Assembly (NCBI RefSeq): GCF_022201045.2
Contig: NC_068558.1
Coordinates: 43,295,501-43,359,500, forward strand
Source of the DNA: Citrus sinensis
Taxonomy: Eukaryota > Streptophyta > Magnoliopsida > Sapindales > Rutaceae
Length of the DNA: 64,000 nt
Direction: 5' to 3'
Under the pieces are notes generated by a model. The model made no database searches, was not told the DNA's origin, and saw only the letters and a program-made list of their open reading frames with translations. The stretch's first letter is position 1. Each line of letters starts with the position of its first letter. Positions 1-9,600 of the stretch are shown piece by piece. The translations under genes were made by a program, and so were the position numbers.

Positions 1-507
1 AAAATGGTCTCAGAAGCAGCTTTTATCAGAGGAAGTCAAGTGTTAGGCATCATCCCAAGAGTCTTAAAACCATTGGGCAGTTCGTCTGACTCATCAACTG
101 GAGAAGAGTTAGTCGTCTCAGGTATGCAAGAAAGAATAACTGAAATGCTTAATCATGCTGATGCTTTTATTTTCCTTCCAGGAGATCTTGCAACACTAGA
201 GGCACTTATCACGCTAGCATCTTGGGCCCATCTGCACATCCACCAAAAACCCATCGGTTTGTTAAATGTCAATAACTTTTATGATGGCTTTATCGCATTT
301 CTTAACCATGCAATAAAAAACTATTTCATTCCCGCTAATGTGAAAAAACTCTTTATTTGTGCTCACACTGCTAATGAGCTACTTGATCTGTTACAAGCTT
401 ATAAACCGGAGCCAGACCCCTGGACCTTTGTGTTGGAGCGCCCAAATAATGATGGTAACAGTAGCCGCAGTAAGAAGTACAAATTAGATTTAACTCTCCG
501 CTTGTAA
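1..507 (+). CDS. LOG-fold protein of retrotransposon A, partial (C-terminal)
   Basis: The frame is open from the window edge to the TAA at 505-507 (167 residues from the first ATG in view at 4). It equals the C-terminal three quarters of the copy B protein (4598-5266); the one difference I noted is Ala for Ser in the TLASWAHL segment. The LOG/lysine-decarboxylase-like family includes enzymes that release active cytokinin bases from nucleotides. The motif normally written PGGxGTxxE reads PGDLATLEA here, so the last glutamate is absent, as in copy B. The true start is outside the window. Two intact copies suggest this ORF is a regular part of the element. Confidence 0.8.
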   Translation, partial: KMVSEAAFIRGSQVLGIIPRVLKPLGSSSDSSTGEELVVSGMQERITEMLNHADAFIFLPGDLATLEALITLASWAHLHIHQKPIGLLNVNNFYDGFIAFLNHAIKNYFIPANVKKLFICAHTANELLDLLQAYKPEPDPWTFVLERPNNDGNSSRSKKYKLDLTLRL

Positions 508-689
508 ATATTGTTTTCTGTGTTGCACCACCCAGGTGATGTCTTCTAAACTCTACTTCTTTCCTTTCAAACATTGAGGACAATGTTTCGTTCTGGTTGG
601 GGGGAGGGAATAGTCGACAATTGTGGAATTTTGGTTAAGTTTTTACTAATTTTTGTTGTAGAAACTAGCTGTTGCTAACTTTTTGTGTC

Positions 690-915
690 GAAGATGGCTG
701 AATATGGAGTGTAGTGACTCTAGAAACGCATCTTCATCGTAAAAAAAAAAAAATTAAAAAACTAAAAAAAAAATTTCAGACATTTTCTTTTTCTTTATTA
801 TGTGTTTATGTTTATTTTTCTTCTTTTTAATTTCTCCTCTATCAATATACATTTTTCAACTTTTGAGTCGAAGATGGCTGAATATGGAGTGTAGTTCCTC
901 TAGAAACGCATCTTC
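690..915 (+). repeat. Duplicated hairpin motif with A-tracts in retrotransposon 3' region
   Basis: Two copies of a 46-base unit (690-735 and 870-915), 180 bp apart, begin GAAGATGG and end GCATCTTC, so their ends can pair. The interior (CTGAATATGGAGTGTAGT...CTAGAAAC) is conserved, and each copy is followed by a run of A residues. Copy B has the same pair at 4171-4216 and 4370-4415 in reverse orientation. The repeat is seen directly; a structural or RNA-processing role is inference. Confidence 0.75.
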
Positions 916-2402
916 TTTAAAAAAAAAATAAAAAATTATTTTCGTTTTCTATCATTTTACGTGTAACTTTTCTAATTAGTTTTTATGCATCATTTTCACA
1001 TTTCTGCATGCATATTTCCCTTTCATGTTTAGAATAGGTTGGGGGGTAGAATGTTGTTTAAAAAAAAAAATTGTGTGATTTGTTTTAACATTGGGTGACA
1101 TGATTAATTTTAAATTTTAGTATTTGTATTATCTTTGGTCTTAAGTGATGTTACATTATGTTTGCTACTCTACATGTTGAGGTCGGAGACATATATGAGT
1201 TGCTTGAAGGAATGAACATGTCATAATAAGTACCAAGTGAGTTTTTGAGCCTATCATTTTTCTTGGAGAGTAACTCTTTTGCCCATTCTTTATACAGCTT
1301 AACAGTTTATTATTGTATACACGATCTCTAGATTTCTTTTGAGTTAACCCTTAATAAAAATAAAAAAAAAGAAAAAAAAAGTGTGTTGCTACATTTGGAG
1401 GCCCATCTAACTAGTAGATATGGAAGGTTATTCAGAGCCCTAAAAGACGATGGAAAGGCCATCTTTGATCCGTTTGAGCCTTTCTAGTCATCCCTTTTAT
1501 TAAATATCCATAGTTAACCCTTTTGAGCCTTTAAAAAAAGAAAAAAACATTTTCTTTGTCAACTTATCATCTTGACCCACTCCGATTTGGAGTATTACCC
1601 GATGTCTTATAAGTTCCATCACCTATTTATGTTTGAGAAAATGTAAATAATTATGTTGTTCAGTGAAGTTATGCCAAAAAAAAAAAAACAAAAACAAAAA
1701 AAAAAACAAAAGTTGTTGTTTCAAAAGAATAAAAATAACAATAATAGGTGAAATCCACCTTGCAACTTCCAAAAAAAAAAAAATTTTCTCTGCATTTTTC
1801 TCAAACATACACTTTGTTTTCCTTATTTCCTTTCTTTGTTAACCATGTCCCTAGCCTACGTTACATCCTAATAAAAGTCCTTCCTGATTTTAGGGAACTA
1901 TAATCTGAAGTAGAAGCTAGTTATATGGGCTAAAAAGATGTAGTGGTGCATATAAAAAAAAAATAAATAAATAAATTGGGTTGACTAACAGTTTTTATTT
2001 GACTTGAGATCGTATTATTTTTAAGCTGAGGGCATATTTATTTTATCTTGGTGAGAGCATGTGATATCACTTCTTCATTATTTTCTCTCAATTATCATTC
2101 ATTGGAGTGACTATTTTTATTGGGTTTAATTTCTTTGTGAGAGTGTCACTACTTCCAGTGAGATTTTGGGGTTTGACATGTCATTCTTGAAAGTAGCTAT
2201 AACAAAATCTACTGGGTTGATTCATGTGGATGGTTGATGTGGGTGTGATGTTACTTTAGACTGAAGATAATGCTTATACTTTTATTTGATTGCTATCATT
2301 AATCTGATTGAATAAACACGAGTGTTTCTGAATTTAAAAAAAAAAAATCATTTTGAATTTGAATTTTATTTTCGCTTCATTTGCTAGGGACTAGCAATAA
2401 GC

Positions 2403-2415
2403 TGGTTGGGGGGTG
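2403..2415 (+). promoter_or_regulatory. Polypurine tract of retrotransposon A
   Basis: A G-rich tract (TGGTTGGGGGGTG) directly abuts the TG start of the 3' LTR at 2416, where the plus-strand primer of an LTR retrotransposon must lie. Two near-identical G tracts occur upstream at about 595-608 and 1037-1046. Confidence 0.65.
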
Positions 2416-2688
2416 TGTTGAGTGTTAGAAAATGCATATTTATAAAGGAGAAAATCGTCATTTTACATTTCAAGTCTTACTAACAACCCTTACTTTTATG
2501 TATTTAACCTTCTTGTGATTTAATTACATGTGTTTTATTTTAATTAAGTATTTTATGTATTTTAGGGGCATTATAGTCATTTCACAATAAAGGAGAGATC
2601 AGACGGCAAAACGGACATCACTTTTGAACTCAGGACAGTCGAAAACCTTAAGAGGAGCATAAAAGGAAAAATGGCACTATTCACATGT

Positions 2689-3026
2689 ACGGTACTATTC
2701 ACGTGTACGGTACTGTATACGTTACTGTTCACGACACTGTTCACATAGACGGATGATGACGTGGCATTGACCGATGATGTGGCATTGACTGATGAGGTGT
2801 CACGATCCTGTTGGACTAAAATTCTTATGTACTGTTGATGGTGACGTGGCAGCATATCAGTGGACGAAAAATCTCGCGTACGGTGCATGCATCACACAGG
2901 ATTATTTTCAACCAAACCGCGTTACTGTTCATCCGGGTCAAACCGCGTTACTGTTCAAAGTCGGGTCAAACCGTGTTACTGTTCATCCGCGTGGTCAAAC
3001 CGTGGACTGTTGACTGATGACGTGGC
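2689..3026 (+). promoter_or_regulatory. U3 enhancer-like repeats with TGACGTGG motifs
   Basis: Upstream of the LTR TATA box are several units of the type TACTGTTCAC or TACTATTCAC and at least five variants of GATGACGTGGCA (near 2755, 2773, 2791, 2839 and 3015). TGACG is the core bound by TGA-type bZIPs, and ACGTGG is the core of G-box/ABRE elements. The repeats are seen directly; regulation of the element by host bZIP proteins is inference. The same array is in copy B's LTR. Confidence 0.6.
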
Positions 3027-3084
3027 GCAATCCTGAGCGTCCAAACTGTTTTTAATCCGATGGCCATGATTTACTCCATGTATC

Positions 3085-3093
3085 TATAAAAAG
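3085..3093 (+). promoter_or_regulatory. LTR TATA box (copy A)
   Basis: TATAAAAAG lies in the LTR after the U3 repeats and before a C/G-rich stretch. The U3/R border is expected about 30 bases downstream. Confidence 0.7.
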
Positions 3094-3187
3094 GGGGCCT
3101 CTCCCCCCCTAATTTGATATCTCTGAATCCATTTTTGGGATCCATTTTCTGTAATTCCTTCTCCATCTTGTATTTTCTTCGTATTTT

Positions 3188-3193
3188 AATAAA
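3188..3193 (+). terminator. LTR polyadenylation signal (copy A)
   Basis: AATAAA about 100 bases downstream of the LTR TATA box is placed to define the end of R. Confidence 0.5.
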
Positions 3194-3800
3194 TTCCCAT
3201 TTTGCCCCTAGTTCAACTATGAGTGGCTAATTTTCTTTCAAGCTTGGGTTGAAGGTGAAGTCTCAACATGTGTCATGGGCTTAATTTGGTAAATTTATTT
3301 TCTCTTCCCCTCTAATTTTTGTGGATGTTTTGACTTCTCGTCGACAAATAATAATAGTCTTGTCTAGATACCGCCTTGGTTACACCGGCTCTCTAGTATA
3401 AGGTTATTATTATTTGGCACGATAAGCCCTTAGCACCATATTGATTAGAGCGTGGTTCATGAGGTGTGGATTCCCCCCTCATGATTTAATTGGCATTAAT
3501 ACGGATTATTTAGCCCATGATGCATGTTGATACGGATCCAGATACCCAAGTACGTCATTTCAATCTAATTCTCGTCAATTTATTCTCGCCATTTCAATAC
3601 CAATTTTAGAATTTATCCTCGCCATTTTAATTTAAGTTTTAGCATATTCCAAATCATTTCCACCATAAATCCAATCACCCATTTACAAAATTAATTCTAC
3701 ACAATTAAAATCCACCTCCTCGTGGGATCGACACTCGTCACCATAGATCTATACTACAATAGATTCGTGCGCTTGCGAGTACATTAAAATTTGCACAACA

Positions 3801-4597
3801 AGGGTTACTCTCCAAGAAAAATGATAGGCTCAAAAACTCACTTGGTACTTATTATGACATGTTCATTCCTTCAAGCAACTCATATATGTCTCCGACATCA
3901 ACATGTAGAGTAGCAAACATAATGTAACATCACTTAAGACCAAAGATAATACAAATACTAAAATTTAAAATTAATCATGTCACCCAATGTTAAAACAAAT
4001 CACACAAATTTTTTTTTTTTTTTAAACAACATTCTACCCCCCAACCTATTCTAAACATGAAAGGGAAATATGCATGCAGAAATGTGAAAATGATGCATAA
4101 AAACTAATTAGAAAAGTTACACGTAAAATGATAGAAAATGAAAATAATTTTTTATTATTATTTTTTTAAAGAAGATGCGTTTCTAGAGGAACTACACTCC
4201 ATATTCAGCCATCTTCGACTCAAAAGTTGGAAAATGTATATTGATAGAGGAGAAATTAAAAAGAAGAAAAATAAACATAAACATATAATAAAGAAAAAGA
4301 AAATGTCTGAAAAAAAAAAATTTTTTTTAGTTTTTTTATTTTTTATTTTTTTATTTTTATTTTTACGATGAAGATGCGTTTCTAGAGTCACTACACTCCA
4401 TATTCAGCCATCTTCGACACAAAAAGTTAGCAACAGTTAGTTTCTACAACAAAAATTAGTAAAAACTTAACCAAAATTCCACAATTGTCGACTATTCCCT
4501 CCCCCCAACCAGAACGAAACATTGTCCTCAATGTTTGAAAGGAAAGAAGTAGAGTTTAGAAGACATCACCTGGGTGGTGCAACACAGAAAACAATAT
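3801..4597 (-). other. 3' noncoding region of retrotransposon B (truncated by copy A)
   Basis: The reverse complement of A positions 508 to about 1270. It holds hairpin motifs at 4370-4415 and 4171-4216, two G-rich polypurine-like tracts (read on the minus strand) and no convincing ORF. The junction at 3800/3801 is an LTR end against internal sequence. The adjacent AGGGT is the expected target duplication, to be found again beside A's 5' LTR. Confidence 0.75.
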
Positions 4598-5266
4598 TTA
4601 CAAGCGGAGAGTTAAATCTAATTTGTACTTCTTACTGCGGCTACTGTTACCATCATTATTTGGGCGCTCCAACACAAAGGTCCAGGGGTCTGGCTCCGGT
4701 TTATAAGCTTGTAACAGATCAAGTAGCTCATTAGCAGTGTGAGCACAAATAAAGAGTTTTTTCACATTAGCGGGAATGAAATAGTTTTTTATTGCATGGT
4801 TAAGAAATGCGATAAAGCCATCATAAAAGTTATTGACATTTAACAAACCGATGGGTTTCTGGTGGATGTGCAGATGGGCCCAAGATGATAGCGTGATAAG
4901 TGCCTCTAGTGTTGCAAGATCTCCTGGAAGGAAAATAAAAGCATCAGCATGATTAAGCATTTCAGTTATTCTTTCTTGCATACCTGAGACGACTAACTCT
5001 TCTCCAGTTGATGAGTCAGACGAACTGCCCAATGGTTTTAAGACTCTTGGGATGATGCCTAACACTTGACTTCCTCTGATAAAAGCTGCTTCTGAGACCA
5101 TTTTTGATAACCCTCGATTACCTCCTCCATACACCAAGTGTAATTTTCTCGCTGCTACGCTTCGACCAAGATCTATGGCTGCCTCAACGAACTCTTTATG
5201 TTTGCCATATGTAAATCCAGAAAGCACACAAATGTTCTTGAATTGTCTATTGGGAGTAGCTGACAT
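4598..5266 (-). CDS. LOG-fold (cytokinin phosphoribohydrolase family) protein carried by retrotransposon B
   Basis: About 222 residues from MSATPNRQFKNICVLSG, the start aligning with plant LOG N-termini; the frame is open upstream to 5437, but that part is AT-rich and unlike LOG. Family marks: ICVLSG strand (11-16), YGGGNRGL nucleotide loop (46-53), MQER with conserved Arg 99, HADAFI (106-111), and a C-terminal helix. LOG enzymes convert cytokinin riboside monophosphates to free bases. The motif PGGxGTxxE is PGDLATLEA (114-122): two glycines and the catalytic glutamate are replaced, so catalysis by the usual route is doubtful. It lies downstream of pol in the sense direction and would need a spliced or subgenomic RNA. 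Copy A keeps the same ORF open. Confidence 0.8.
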   Translation of the reverse strand: MSATPNRQFKNICVLSGFTYGKHKEFVEAAIDLGRSVAARKLHLVYGGGNRGLSKMVSEAAFIRGSQVLGIIPRVLKPLGSSSDSSTGEELVVSGMQERITEMLNHADAFIFLPGDLATLEALITLSSWAHLHIHQKPIGLLNVNNFYDGFIAFLNHAIKNYFIPANVKKLFICAHTANELLDLLQAYKPEPDPWTFVLERPNNDGNSSRSKKYKLDLTLRL

Positions 5267-5586
5267 TGTGATACTTCTCAAAAACAATTTGTGAGTGCTT
5301 GACAAAAAAGAAATCACATTTAAGAGTCTTGGTGATAGTGGGTCATGGTTGTGTATGAGGTAATATGTCAGTGTCAAATAACGCGTAAAGCACGTGGCTC
5401 GCAAGTCAAAAAAAAAACAGTAAAAAGAAAAAAGCAAACAGTAATAAAATTATTAAAGACAATAATGCAAACAATAAGACAATAGTGAAATAAAATAACA
5501 GTAAAGTAAAAGGATATTTACAGGTAGTTGCGACTGTGGCTCATATCTTCCTCTGGTTTTACGTCCAGAAACGGCTTGAACGCCCT

Positions 5587-6144
5587 CTATGGGTCGAGGA
5601 TAGGCTTCCTATCCAGTTTTCTTATAAACTGGCAAACAGGGTCGTTTATAGTCAGATTCCCGAGACTATATCGTGCATGCTCTTTCTGGAATAATGGCCA
5701 TAACTGGAGAATCGCTCCTTGCACATATCCACTGGGATGCGTTTCAAGAGACAAAAGGATATCATCCAATGACTCCTTATTCAAGCCATCCCTAATGAAT
5801 TGAATCTTATCTTCCCTGTTATCAGACACCATTCCTAAAGAACATGGGTTTTTATTGCAACTTATTCTGGCACACTTATGACAAGCAACAGAAATTCTTC
5901 GAGCTCGTCGTTTTCTTGCATAATTTCCTTTACCACAACCAAGCATGAATGCAATAAATTTTGGAGGTAACTCACCTGCCGATCGTACTTTAGCCTCGAT
6001 TAACCAACGGATGTCAGCAGATATGTTATTCCTCATGAGTAATCGCATGCGTTCGGACCGAGCTTTATAAATCGTAAGGAGGGCATTCTGAGGAAGTGAA
6101 GGGAATCGCTTGTGAAGCTTCGCTAGAATCTCGTTTCTGTCCAT
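5587..6144 (-). CDS. 185-aa basic four-cysteine ORF of retrotransposon B
   Basis: Not a standard retrotransposon protein. Residues 77-83 are RKRRARR, followed by C88-x2-C91-x4-C96-x4-C101, a likely zinc-binding site next to a basic nuclear or nucleic-acid-binding patch. The flanks look helical, with no membrane segment. The basic run plus four cysteines, followed by a hydrophobic segment ending in Pro-Ser-Gly, recalls the cysteine-rich nucleic-acid-binding proteins of carlaviruses (Pfam Carla_C4); that similarity is by eye and unconfirmed. It lies between the 91-aa ORF and the LOG-like ORF on the coding strand of the element, in the place of an env-like or accessory gene. Function unknown. 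Confidence 0.6.
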   Translation of the reverse strand: MDRNEILAKLHKRFPSLPQNALLTIYKARSERMRLLMRNNISADIRWLIEAKVRSAGELPPKFIAFMLGCGKGNYARKRRARRISVACHKCARISCNKNPCSLGMVSDNREDKIQFIRDGLNKESLDDILLSLETHPSGYVQGAILQLWPLFQKEHARYSLGNLTINDPVCQFIRKLDRKPILDP

Positions 6145-6285
6145 ACCTTCGCCTCAGAATATCAGTTATTATGGGAAACTGAAGTAACCGACTTGATTGT
6201 CACGGAGTACCGTTATCCGCCACTTCACCGGGGTAACAAACTAAAGCACACAAACAGAAAAACAAATTAAAACACACAAAGAAAA

Positions 6286-6561
6286 TTAAAATCGTCCTCT
6301 TATTGAATTTACCTCAAGCTCCAACTGGATGTCGTAAACACTTCTCTCAATGTCTCTGAGTTGGCTTTCTAAACCCTCAACATAGGCTACTAACTCTGGT
6401 GGTTGTAGAGCCCAAATGCGATGTGTTTTACAAAATTGAATCTGTCTTTTGAGATGAGTTTTGACACGTTGAAGTGGTTTAAGAATGTTCAGGAGGAACG
6501 GTCTAAGTATGAGACTCATGATTAAAAATGATAAGAGAAAATTTAATGGTAAAATAAACAC
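6286..6561 (-). CDS. 91-aa ORF downstream of pol in retrotransposon B
   Basis: A small ORF starting 84 bases after the pol stop codon. The first 30 residues are hydrophobic (FILPLNFLLSFLIMSLILRPF), with a second Met at residue 15. The rest is polar and looks helical, with Leu/Val spacing compatible with a short coiled coil (about 55-85). No family recognised. It could be a relic of an env-like product or a small membrane-bound accessory protein. Coding status is uncertain because it is short and the region is AT-rich. Confidence 0.4.
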   Translation of the reverse strand: MFILPLNFLLSFLIMSLILRPFLLNILKPLQRVKTHLKRQIQFCKTHRIWALQPPELVAYVEGLESQLRDIERSVYDIQLELEVNSIRGRF

Positions 6562-6645
6562 ACTTATGCAAAAACAATTTCAATTAGTAAAAGAATAATA
6601 ATAAAAAGAAAGAAAGAAAAATCAAATCAACGAAAAGAAAAAAAA

Positions 6646-9600
6646 TCAATTCAAATTTGGTGGGTCACTCAAATTTATTTCGGTGTCTTCATCATGTGGT
6701 TGGTACTCTAGATATGGCTTTAATCTTTGACCATTAACTTTAAACGTGACACCGTTCTCTGGGTCCTTAATTTCAATTGCCCCATGTGGAAAAACAGTAT
6801 GAACAATAAAGGGACCAGACCAACGAGAGCGTAACTTACCTGGGAATAGGTGCAAGCGAGAATTGAATAAAAGCACTTTCTGACCTGGAGTGAACGATTT
6901 TCTCATAATTTGCTTATCATGGAAGACTTTCATTCGTTGCTTGTAAATCTTGGCATTTTCGTATGCATCATTGCGAATTTCTTCAAGTTCTGCCAGCTGT
7001 AATATTCTTTCTGAGCTGGCTTGCTGCATGTCAAAATTGAATTTCTTGATGGCCCAATACGCACGATGCTCGAGTTCCACAGGTAGGTGGCAAGCTTTTC
7101 CATACACTAGCCTGTAGGGTGACATCCCAATCGGGGTCTTGAAAGCCGTTCTATATGCCCATAAAGCATCATCAAGTCTTAATGACCAATCTTTTCTGTC
7201 CGGCCTCACCGTTTTTTCTAATATGTGCTTTATTTCTCTATTGGAGATCTCAACTTGGCCACTGGTTTGCGGATGATACGGGGTCGCCACTTTGTGTGTG
7301 ATTGAATACTTTGTCAAAAGTGCTTTGAATGCTTTGTTACAAAAGTGGGCACCACCATCACTGATTATTGCTCGAGGGAATCCAAAGCGCGAGACAATGT
7401 TGCTTTTCAAAAATCCTATCACCACCTTGTGATCATTGGTCCTACATGGAATTGCTTCTACCCATTTTGATACGTAGTCAACAGCAACCAATATGTATTG
7501 ACGGCCAAAAGATGGGGGAAAGGGTCCCATGAAGTCGATACCCCATACGTCAAAAATTTCAACCACTAAAATTGGATTTAATGGCATCATATTCCTTCGC
7601 GTAATGCTCCCCATTCGTTGACACCTATCACATGAAGAACAGAAAGTGTAAGCGTCTCGAAATATAAATGGCCAATAGAAACCACATTGTAAAACTTTAG
7701 TCGCTGTTTTCTTAGCACTGAAATGGCCTCCACAAGCTTGTTCATGGCAGAATGAAAGGATATTCTGAATTTCACTTTCTGGGACACATCGTCTAACAAT
7801 TTGGTCTGCACAATACTTGAACAGATACGGGTCATCCCAAAAGAAATTCTTTATCTCTGCAAAGAATTTAGCCTTATCTTGCTTGGTCCAATGCTCTGGA
7901 AGTTTACCTGTAACAAGATAATTAACTATATCAGCATACCAAGGTAATACTTCCACATTCATTAATTGTTCATCTGGAAATGACTCATTCAATGGTAATG
8001 ATTCTGTAATTGTGTCAAAATGGAGACGAGAGAGGTGATCCGCCACAACATTTTCTGTCCCTTTTTTATCTTTGAATTCCAAGTCGAATTCCTGCAAAAG
8101 TAACACCCAACGAATTAGTCTGGCTTTTGCATCTTTCTTTGTGAGAAGATATTTAAGAGCAGCATGATCCGTGAATATAATTATTTTACAACCAATGAGA
8201 TATGATCGAAATTTTTCCAATGCAAACACTACTGCTAGCATTTCTTTTTCAGTAGTTGAATAGTTCAACTGTGCATCATTTAATGTCATACTAGCATAGT
8301 AAATAACGTGGGGAATTCGATCAACTCTTTGTCCTAATACTGCTCCTACTGCATAATCAGATGCATCACACATTAGCTCAAATGGTAAGCTCCAGTTTGG
8401 GGCCTGAATGATGGGTGATGATGTCAACAACCGTTTTAATTTTTCAAACGCCATAAGACATGAATCATTAAAGATAAAAGGTACATCCTTAGCAAGTAAA
8501 TTGCATAAGGGTCTAGAAACTTTGCTAAAATCTTTAATGAAACGTCTATAGAAACCAGCATGCCCAAGGAAAGATCTTACTTCTCTGACTGTTTTAGGTG
8601 GAGGAAGATTAGAAATGAGATCCACATTGGCTTTGTCAACCTCAATACCTTTGCTCGAAATGATGTGACCGAGAACAATACCTTGTTTTACCATAAAATG
8701 ACATTTCTCCCAATTTAAGACCAAGTTCTTCTCGATACATCTCTGCAGAACTAGTGTTAGATGATGTAAACATTGATCAAATGAATCACCAAAGACAGAA
8801 AAGTCATCCATAAAGACTTCAAGAAATCGTTCAACCATATCAGAAAAAATGCTTAGCATGCATCGTTGAAATGTAGCAGGTGCATTACATAATCCAAATG
8901 GCATTCTCCTATATGCAAATGTGCCAAAAGGGCAAGTGAAAGTAGTTTTCTCTTGATCTTTTGGTGCTATGGGAATCTGATTATATCCTGAGTAGCCATC
9001 TAGAAAGCAATAAAATTCATGGCCTGCTAATCTATCAAGCATTTGATCAATAAATGGTAAAGGAAAATGGTCTTTACGTGTGACAGAATTCAACTTTCTA
9101 TAATCAATGCATACACGCCATCCTGTAGTTACTCTAGTGGGTATCAATTCATTATCAGCATTCGTAACTACTGTGACTCCTGACTTTTTTGGGACAACTT
9201 GTACAGGACTGACCCATGAACTATCAGAGATTGGGTAAATGATACCTGCATCTAATAGCTTAAGCACTTCGGTTCTAACAACTTCTTTCATATTAGGATT
9301 TAACCGACGTTGCATTTCCCTAGTAGATTTAGCATTTTCATCAAGGTGAATGTAATGCATGCAGTCTACTGGGTTTATACCTTTAATGTCTGCTATGGTC
9401 CATCCTAATGCTCCTTTGTGCTCTTTCAAAACATCTAACAACTTACCTTTTTGTTCGTCATTGAGGGATGATGAGATGATTACCGGCAGAGTGCTTTCTT
9501 CTCCCAAAAACGCATATTCCAAAGTGTTGGGCAATGGTTTGAGCTCGAGTTTCGGTGGTGATTCTGATGATGGAATGAGTTGCTTCTCTGATGGTGCTAG

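Larger units (their letters stand above)
508..2415 (+). other. 3' noncoding region of retrotransposon A
   Basis: About 1.9 kb between the LOG-like stop codon and the 3' LTR with no convincing ORF. It holds a short imperfect palindrome (CATTG-AGGA-CAATG near 572-585), three G-rich polypurine-like tracts each beginning GGTTGGGGGG (near 595, 1037 and 2404), a duplicated hairpin motif, and several A or T runs. The first 770 bases are shared with copy B at 3801-4597; the rest has no counterpart in the window because B is interrupted there. Confidence 0.75.
1..3800 (+). mobile_element. Ty3/gypsy LTR retrotransposon copy A, 3' portion
   Basis: This is the downstream end of an LTR retrotransposon on the plus strand: the end of a LOG-like ORF (to 507), a long noncoding stretch and one LTR (2416-3800). 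It matches copy B, which lies in reverse orientation at 3801-13794. Positions 1 to about 1270 are the near-identical reverse complement of about 3801-5104, and the two LTRs match over their full 1385 bp. Gag, pol and the 5' LTR of A must lie left of the window. At 3800/3801 the LTR end runs straight into B internal sequence matching A near 1270, so A appears inserted into B. An inversion between two copies is the alternative. Confidence 0.88.
2416..3800 (+). repeat. 3' LTR of retrotransposon A
   Basis: A 1385-bp LTR beginning TGTTGAGTGTTAG and ending TTTGCACAACA, with terminal TGTTG...CAACA. It is the reverse complement of 12410-13794 with only a few differences by eye and equal length. It contains a U3 repeat region, a TATA box (3085-3093) and an AATAAA (3188-3193). 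Because this LTR and the one at 12410-13794 belong to different insertions, their divergence does not date either insertion. Confidence 0.95.

Noticed and set aside
2577..3017. Short ORFs inside the LTRs (also 13193-13633)
   Set aside because: They run through tandem U3 repeats on both strands, have repetitive translations and no homology.
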